Position numbers and translations under genes: made by a program
Shown here: positions 6,539 to 8,565 of the stretch, one piece after another
How positions within the stretch are numbered: position 1 is the first letter of the stretch
How the letters are laid out: every line of letters begins with the position of its first letter
Source of the DNA: Bacteroidales bacterium
GTDB lineage: Bacteria; Bacteroidota; Bacteroidia; Bacteroidales; 4484-276
Assembly: GCA_029939965.1 (NCBI GenBank)
Contig: JAOZRY010000102.1
Location: 1 to 8,565, forward strand
Direction: 5' to 3'
Length of the DNA: 8,565 nt
The notes under the pieces: generated by a model
The model's database searches: none
Seen by the model: only the letters and a program-made list of their open reading frames with translations
What the model was told of the DNA's origin: nothing

Positions 6539-6561
6539 TACTTTTGATTTTTTTATCAAAA
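6539..6561 (+). promoter_or_regulatory. Promoter -7 element overlapped by a palindrome
   Basis: TACTTTTG at 6539-6546 matches TAnnTTTG exactly and lies 27 bases before the ATG at 6573. TTTTGAT (6542-6548) and ATCAAAA (6555-6561) form a perfect 7-bp inverted repeat separated by six T residues. It covers the 3' part of the -7 element and the expected transcription start. Such placement suits an operator for a dimeric regulator, or a leader hairpin. No TTG -33 element is seen at 17-23 bases upstream. Confidence 0.5.
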
Positions 6562-6572
6562 TCATTGTAACC

Positions 6573-7181
6573 ATGGAAAACAACAACCTATATTATCATA
6601 ACCGGGGAATGGAGATTCCAGGATTATTTTTTGATTCTGCAACAGGAAAGCCCTTTAAAACCTGCCAGGTATGCCAAAAACAATTGCTCGACACCGATGT
6701 AAGTTATATCATCGAAAAGGTGTTCAGAAAAAACATTTCAACGGGGAAAATTGAATCTTTTTTTGAATACGCAATTTGTTTTGGCTGCGCACAAAAGCTC
6801 ACCGAAAGTTATTCGAAAGAATCGAAGGAAAATCTTGAGCACTTCTTTCGTGAAAATGTAGAAGAGAACATCAAACAACAAAAACAAATCAGCCTTGAAA
6901 CTCCAAGAGATTTACAGGAACATCTTTCCCGATGTTCCATTACGGGTAAATCGGTAACGGAACTTGAAGAATATCAGATAGTAGGGCAATTTAACGGTAG
7001 CTACCTCAGTGAGCAAATGACACCATTTATGATTGGCAGCGGATCGATGGATGATGTTCAGGGTTTACTCTCAATAAAAACCCTTGATGAGATAGATGAC
7101 TTTACCGGAAAGTATTTAACCGGCCCACCGGAGTTCCGCGATTACTTCAAATCGCCCAAAAGGAGACCCATTTTGGTGTGA
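6573..7181 (+). CDS. Unrecognised protein with two CxxC pairs
   Basis: I do not recognise this 202-residue protein. It has no signal peptide or membrane segment, so it is probably cytosolic. Two cysteine pairs, CQVC (31-34) and CFGC (69-72), are about 35 residues apart, a spacing suited to a treble-clef or ribbon-type zinc site; zinc binding is inference. A Lys/Glu-rich helical stretch follows (about 75-110), then a single Cys121 in RCSITGK. The C-terminal third is acidic until the basic end (KSPKRRPILV). It has its own promoter-like TACTTTTG 27 bases upstream and is divergent from ispH, so it is likely an independent unit, perhaps shared with the small ORF beginning 16 bases downstream. Codon use looks ordinary for the window and the frame is intact. 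The protein could act in regulation or stress response, but nothing in the sequence settles this. Confidence 0.85.
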   Translation: MENNNLYYHNRGMEIPGLFFDSATGKPFKTCQVCQKQLLDTDVSYIIEKVFRKNISTGKIESFFEYAICFGCAQKLTESYSKESKENLEHFFRENVEENIKQQKQISLETPRDLQEHLSRCSITGKSVTELEEYQIVGQFNGSYLSEQMTPFMIGSGSMDDVQGLLSIKTLDEIDDFTGKYLTGPPEFRDYFKSPKRRPILV

Positions 7182-7197
7182 TAACTCGCTATTACGA

Positions 7198-7326
7198 ATG
7201 AAACAAATAATCTTAAAAGTTATATTGTTTGGGTTAATTGTTATTGTTTTATGCTATTATTTATCGGGGTTTACACTTTTACACGATTTTCAACAAACCT
7301 TATTTTTTTGCTTTAAACCTTGGTAG
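7198..7326 (+). CDS. Possible 42-residue single-span membrane peptide
   Basis: An ATG at 7198, 16 bases after the stop of the CxxC protein, opens a 42-codon frame ending in TAG. The product starts MKQIILKVILFGLIVIVLCY: two early lysines, then an uninterrupted hydrophobic stretch to about residue 28 suited to one membrane span, then a short tail ending FKPW. A lipobox reading (IVLC) lacks the usual small residue before Cys, so a lipoprotein is unlikely. There is no clear ribosome binding site, which is normal for Bacteroidota. AT-rich DNA readily yields short hydrophobic frames by chance, so this remains a candidate. A strong hairpin follows 25 bases after the stop, which would suit the end of a two-gene transcript. 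Confidence 0.35.
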   Translation: MKQIILKVILFGLIVIVLCYYLSGFTLLHDFQQTLFFCFKPW

Positions 7327-7351
7327 AAAAAAATGACAATCACATCCTCAA

Positions 7352-7396
7352 AACCTTATTACCTTATTCTCAACCATATAATAAGGTAATAAGGTT
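7352..7396. repeat. 17-bp perfect palindrome made of doubled octamers
   Basis: AACCTTATTACCTTATT (7352-7368) pairs perfectly with 7380-7396 across an 11-base loop. Each arm is a tandem duplicate of an octamer: ACCTTATT at 7353-7360 and 7361-7368, AATAAGGT at 7380-7387 and 7388-7395. The loop CTCAACC (7369-7375) can alternatively pair with GGTTGAG (7393-7399). No T-run follows on either strand, so it is not a standard intrinsic terminator, although it lies just after a possible two-gene unit. Confidence 0.85.
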
Positions 7397-7483
7397 GAGT
7401 TGAGTAATTCATTCATTCTTTTGATTGAATATGTTGCCCAAATATTGATTCATAAATTCAAAAAGATTTGGATATTTTCCATA

Positions 7484-7546
7484 CACCTCCAAACTCCAGG
7501 CAGTTGCAGCCCCTTCTCCGAATCGGAGAGAGGCAAGGGGTAAGGC
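7484..7546. repeat. Dispersed-type palindromic repeat (CCCCTTCTCCGA core)
   Basis: CCCCTT (7510-7515) pairs with AAGGGG (7535-7540), enclosing the palindrome TCTCCGAATCGGAGA (7515-7529). The phrase resembles a palindromic sequence I remember as dispersed between genes in many bacteria, including Bacteroidota, usually followed by GGTGAGG-like bases and flanked by a CTCCAAACTCCAGG-type arm as at 7487-7500. The minus strand reads in frame through it, ending at 7409, but this looks like translation of a repeat and has no ATG at its head. Copy number must be tested in a whole genome. Confidence 0.6.
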
Positions 7547-7571
7547 GAAGAAAAGCACCGAAATCAGTAAT

Positions 7572-7604
7572 AGTCAGGGTTTGACTTAAAGTCAAACCCT
7601 GACT
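7572..7604. repeat. 16-bp perfect palindrome
   Basis: AGTCAGGGTTTGACTT (7572-7587) is exactly complementary to 7589-7604, with a single central A. The inner half, TTTGACTTAAAGTCAAA, is itself palindromic. No T-run follows on either strand, so a simple intrinsic terminator is unlikely. A dimeric-protein binding site, a REP-like unit or a cruciform are the alternatives. It sits 25 bases downstream (plus strand) of the preceding repeat and 20 bases from the stop of the minus-strand small ORF. Confidence 0.85.
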
Positions 7605-7624
7605 TACAATTTGAATGCATTTGA

Positions 7625-7732
7625 TTAGTGTCCGACCATAATGTCGGTGTTTGGTTCAAAATGTTCGAGTTCGAGGCTCAGCGAAGTCTTTAAAACCAGG
7701 AGTTTACTTTTGTAAATTACTGTTTTCATCAT
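7625..7732 (-). CDS. Possible 35-residue small protein
   Basis: An ATG-ATG pair at 7732-7727 opens a 35-codon minus-strand frame ending TAA. The product begins MMKTVIYKSKLLVLKTSLSL and ends EPNTDIMVGH: a basic, mildly hydrophobic first half and an acidic second half, with no membrane span. I do not recognise it. Support is moderate: a well-formed promoter (TAGTTTTG at 7792-7799, TTG at 7823-7825) reads into it with a leader of about 54 bases. The DNA also contains small hairpins (TTTAC 7703-7707 with GTAAA 7712-7716; CCGAC 7632-7636 with GTCGG 7643-7647), so the transcript could instead be a small RNA. The palindrome at 7572-7604 lies just past its end. Confidence 0.35.
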   Translation of the reverse strand: MMKTVIYKSKLLVLKTSLSLELEHFEPNTDIMVGH

Positions 7733-7791
7733 AAGACCAAAGAAGATATCGGCGTTTTCCGGCACATATTAAACTATCCTTAACCAATAAG

Positions 7792-7825
7792 CAAAACTAA
7801 TACTGGAATCCAATTAAGGAAACAA
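7792..7825 (-). promoter_or_regulatory. Bacteroidota promoter facing the 35-codon ORF
   Basis: The minus strand has TTG at 7825-7823, 23 bases, then TAGTTTTG at 7799-7792, an exact TAnnTTTG and the same octamer as at the cca promoter. The spacing is at the long end of the range reported for the phylum. Transcription would start near 7786 and run towards 7732. It is the only promoter in the window with both elements present. Confidence 0.5.
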
Positions 7826-7893
7826 ATTCTCATAATGGCAAGGCTCAACCTACACTAACACCAAGGGTACTTACAGTTTAACAGGTATTTATC

Positions 7894-7901
7894 TAAATTT
7901 G
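7894..7901 (+). promoter_or_regulatory. -7 promoter element candidate upstream of the 3' genes
   Basis: TAAATTTG matches TAnnTTTG exactly. A start near 7907 would give a leader of about 53 bases to the ATG at 7960 and about 195 bases to the ATG at 8103. No TTG -33 element is seen at 17-23 bases upstream. Between 7733 and 7959 nothing else is identifiable apart from the opposing promoter at 7792-7825. Confidence 0.35.
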
Positions 7902-7959
7902 TATGATCATTGCAAATCCATTTTAATATAATTAGCACTAACCTCAACAAAGCATAGAT

Positions 7960-8050
7960 ATGAAATCGAAACCTACTTATCAACAAATTAAAAAAACAGC
8001 TGAAACATGAAGGAGACACACTTGCTCACTTTAAAAAAAAGCAACCATAA
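7960..8050 (+). pseudogene. Possible frameshifted remnant of a sensor-protein N-terminus
   Basis: From ATG 7960 the frame gives MKSKPTYQQIKK, then runs into a TGA. If one base is removed from the run of seven A residues at about 7989-7995, translation continues as QLKHEGDTLAHFKKKQP to a TAA at 8048-8050. Starts of the type MKSKPTYxELxKQL are familiar, from memory, as the coiled N-terminus of many PAS/histidine kinase sensors in Bacteroidota. The upstream TAAATTTG promoter element is well placed for it. The remnant is short, so chance cannot be excluded; it could also be an upstream leader ORF for the gene at 8103. Confidence 0.3.
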
Positions 8051-8102
8051 CCCGACAATTAATACCTGATAAAACTAAAAACTGAATTTAAAGAAAAACG
8101 AC

Positions 8103-8565
8103 ATGACTGATTTATTAAAATTAAAAAAATGCCCCATTTCCGGATTAGCGATAACTACAAAACCCGAATGGAAATATGTAGCTGAAGATGGTTCTTGCAC
8201 CATAGAAATTGCCATTATTGGAGATAATATTATATATGAAATTCCGACAGGAATTATAAATGGTGAAGCTAATAAGTGGTACATAAAAACTGCAAACAAA
8301 ATAATTGTTGAATATTTTGGAGACAGAAATTTTTATATTGCTTTTGATTATTGCTTTTTAAAAAACGCATCTATAGAAGCGAAAAAATTATTTATCAATT
8401 GGTATAATTCAAATTCCGACAAAATTGAGTTTGTAACAGTTTTTGGAATGAATCAAATAATAAAGGTGGCAATAAAAACAGCTACTCATATTACTAAAAA
8501 ATACAACAAACTGCTTTTAACCAATTCTTATCAGGAATCGATAAATGCAATTTTGCAAAAGCAAA
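8103..8565 (+). CDS. Partial gene, probable sensor-protein input domain
   Basis: An ATG at 8103 opens a frame that stays open for 154 codons to the right edge, so the 3' end is missing. The visible product starts MTDLLKLKKCPISGLAITTK. It alternates short strands and helices: a GDNIIYEIPTG stretch, NKIIVEYFGDRNFYIAFDY, a helix NASIEAKKLFINWYN, then DKIEFVTVFGMNQIIKVAIK and TNSYQESINAIL. This alpha/beta order and the DY...A(K)KxFxxW...VFG pattern recall an STAS-like N-terminal input domain that I associate with Bacteroidota PAS/histidine kinases. That is recognition from memory, not a confirmed domain. There is no signal peptide or membrane span in the visible part, so a cytosolic sensor is expected. 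The codon pattern is AT-rich but coherent. A kinase domain, if present, would lie beyond the window. Confidence 0.75.
   Translation, partial: MTDLLKLKKCPISGLAITTKPEWKYVAEDGSCTIEIAIIGDNIIYEIPTGIINGEANKWYIKTANKIIVEYFGDRNFYIAFDYCFLKNASIEAKKLFINWYNSNSDKIEFVTVFGMNQIIKVAIKTATHITKKYNKLLLTNSYQESINAILQKQ

Noticed and set aside
7409..7560. Minus-strand open reading ending near 7409, with a natural-looking tail (WSLEVYGKYPNLFEF)
   Set aside because: There is no ATG at its head, it reads straight through the dispersed-type palindrome, and its start would be forced to a GTG in the repeat. It might be the end of a lost gene, but I cannot support it as a gene.
8075..8299. Minus-strand 74-codon frame near the right edge
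   Set aside because: It is antisense to the plus-strand frame from 8103, which is longer, still open at the edge and has a coherent domain-like pattern.
1..8565. CRISPR array, tRNA, rRNA, toxin-antitoxin or phage-defence module
   Set aside because: No regularly spaced repeats, no cloverleaf with tRNA landmarks and no recognisable nuclease, toxin or integrase was found on either strand.

Overview
The window is AT-rich DNA from a member of the Bacteroidota, probably class Bacteroidia. The protein families and gene pairings fit this group. Several upstream regions carry the TAnnTTTG -7 promoter element typical of the phylum, and most starts lack a clear Shine-Dalgarno sequence. I cannot place it to genus from sequence alone.

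Left two thirds (about 366-6002): six housekeeping genes, all on the minus strand, in two blocks. Reading in the direction of transcription, the first block is ispH (isoprenoid precursor synthesis), recF (recombination repair) and a short DUF721/DciA-like gene; recF and the DUF721 gene overlap by one base (TAATG). After a 278-base gap with a plausible promoter comes the second block: a CCA-adding tRNA nucleotidyltransferase, a pRiA4b ORF-3-like protein with a poly-aspartate tail, and miaA. Two genes of tRNA maturation therefore flank a protein of unknown function whose 3' end overlaps miaA. A hairpin about 50 bases past miaA is a candidate terminator. The window's left edge holds a cluster of nested palindromes resembling a dispersed REP-like repeat.

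Right third (6003-8565): a looser, gene-poor accessory stretch. It holds a GC-rich structured element at about 6159-6314 that folds on paper into one long interrupted hairpin; a 26-base sequence just after it recurs (24/26) upstream of the pRiA4b-like gene. Next come a plus-strand gene for an unrecognised 202-residue protein with two CxxC pairs and an unusual promoter-overlapping palindrome, a possible 42-residue single-span membrane peptide, three strong palindromes within 260 bases, a possible 35-residue minus-strand ORF behind a good Bacteroidota promoter, a possible frameshifted remnant of a sensor-protein N-terminus, and the 5' part of a gene running off the right edge that looks like the input domain of a sensor protein.

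No rRNA, tRNA, CRISPR array, transposase or known defence system is visible. The most unusual content is the 6159-6314 structured element with its partial echo at 1916-1941, and the cluster of palindromes and tiny ORFs at 7198-7830.
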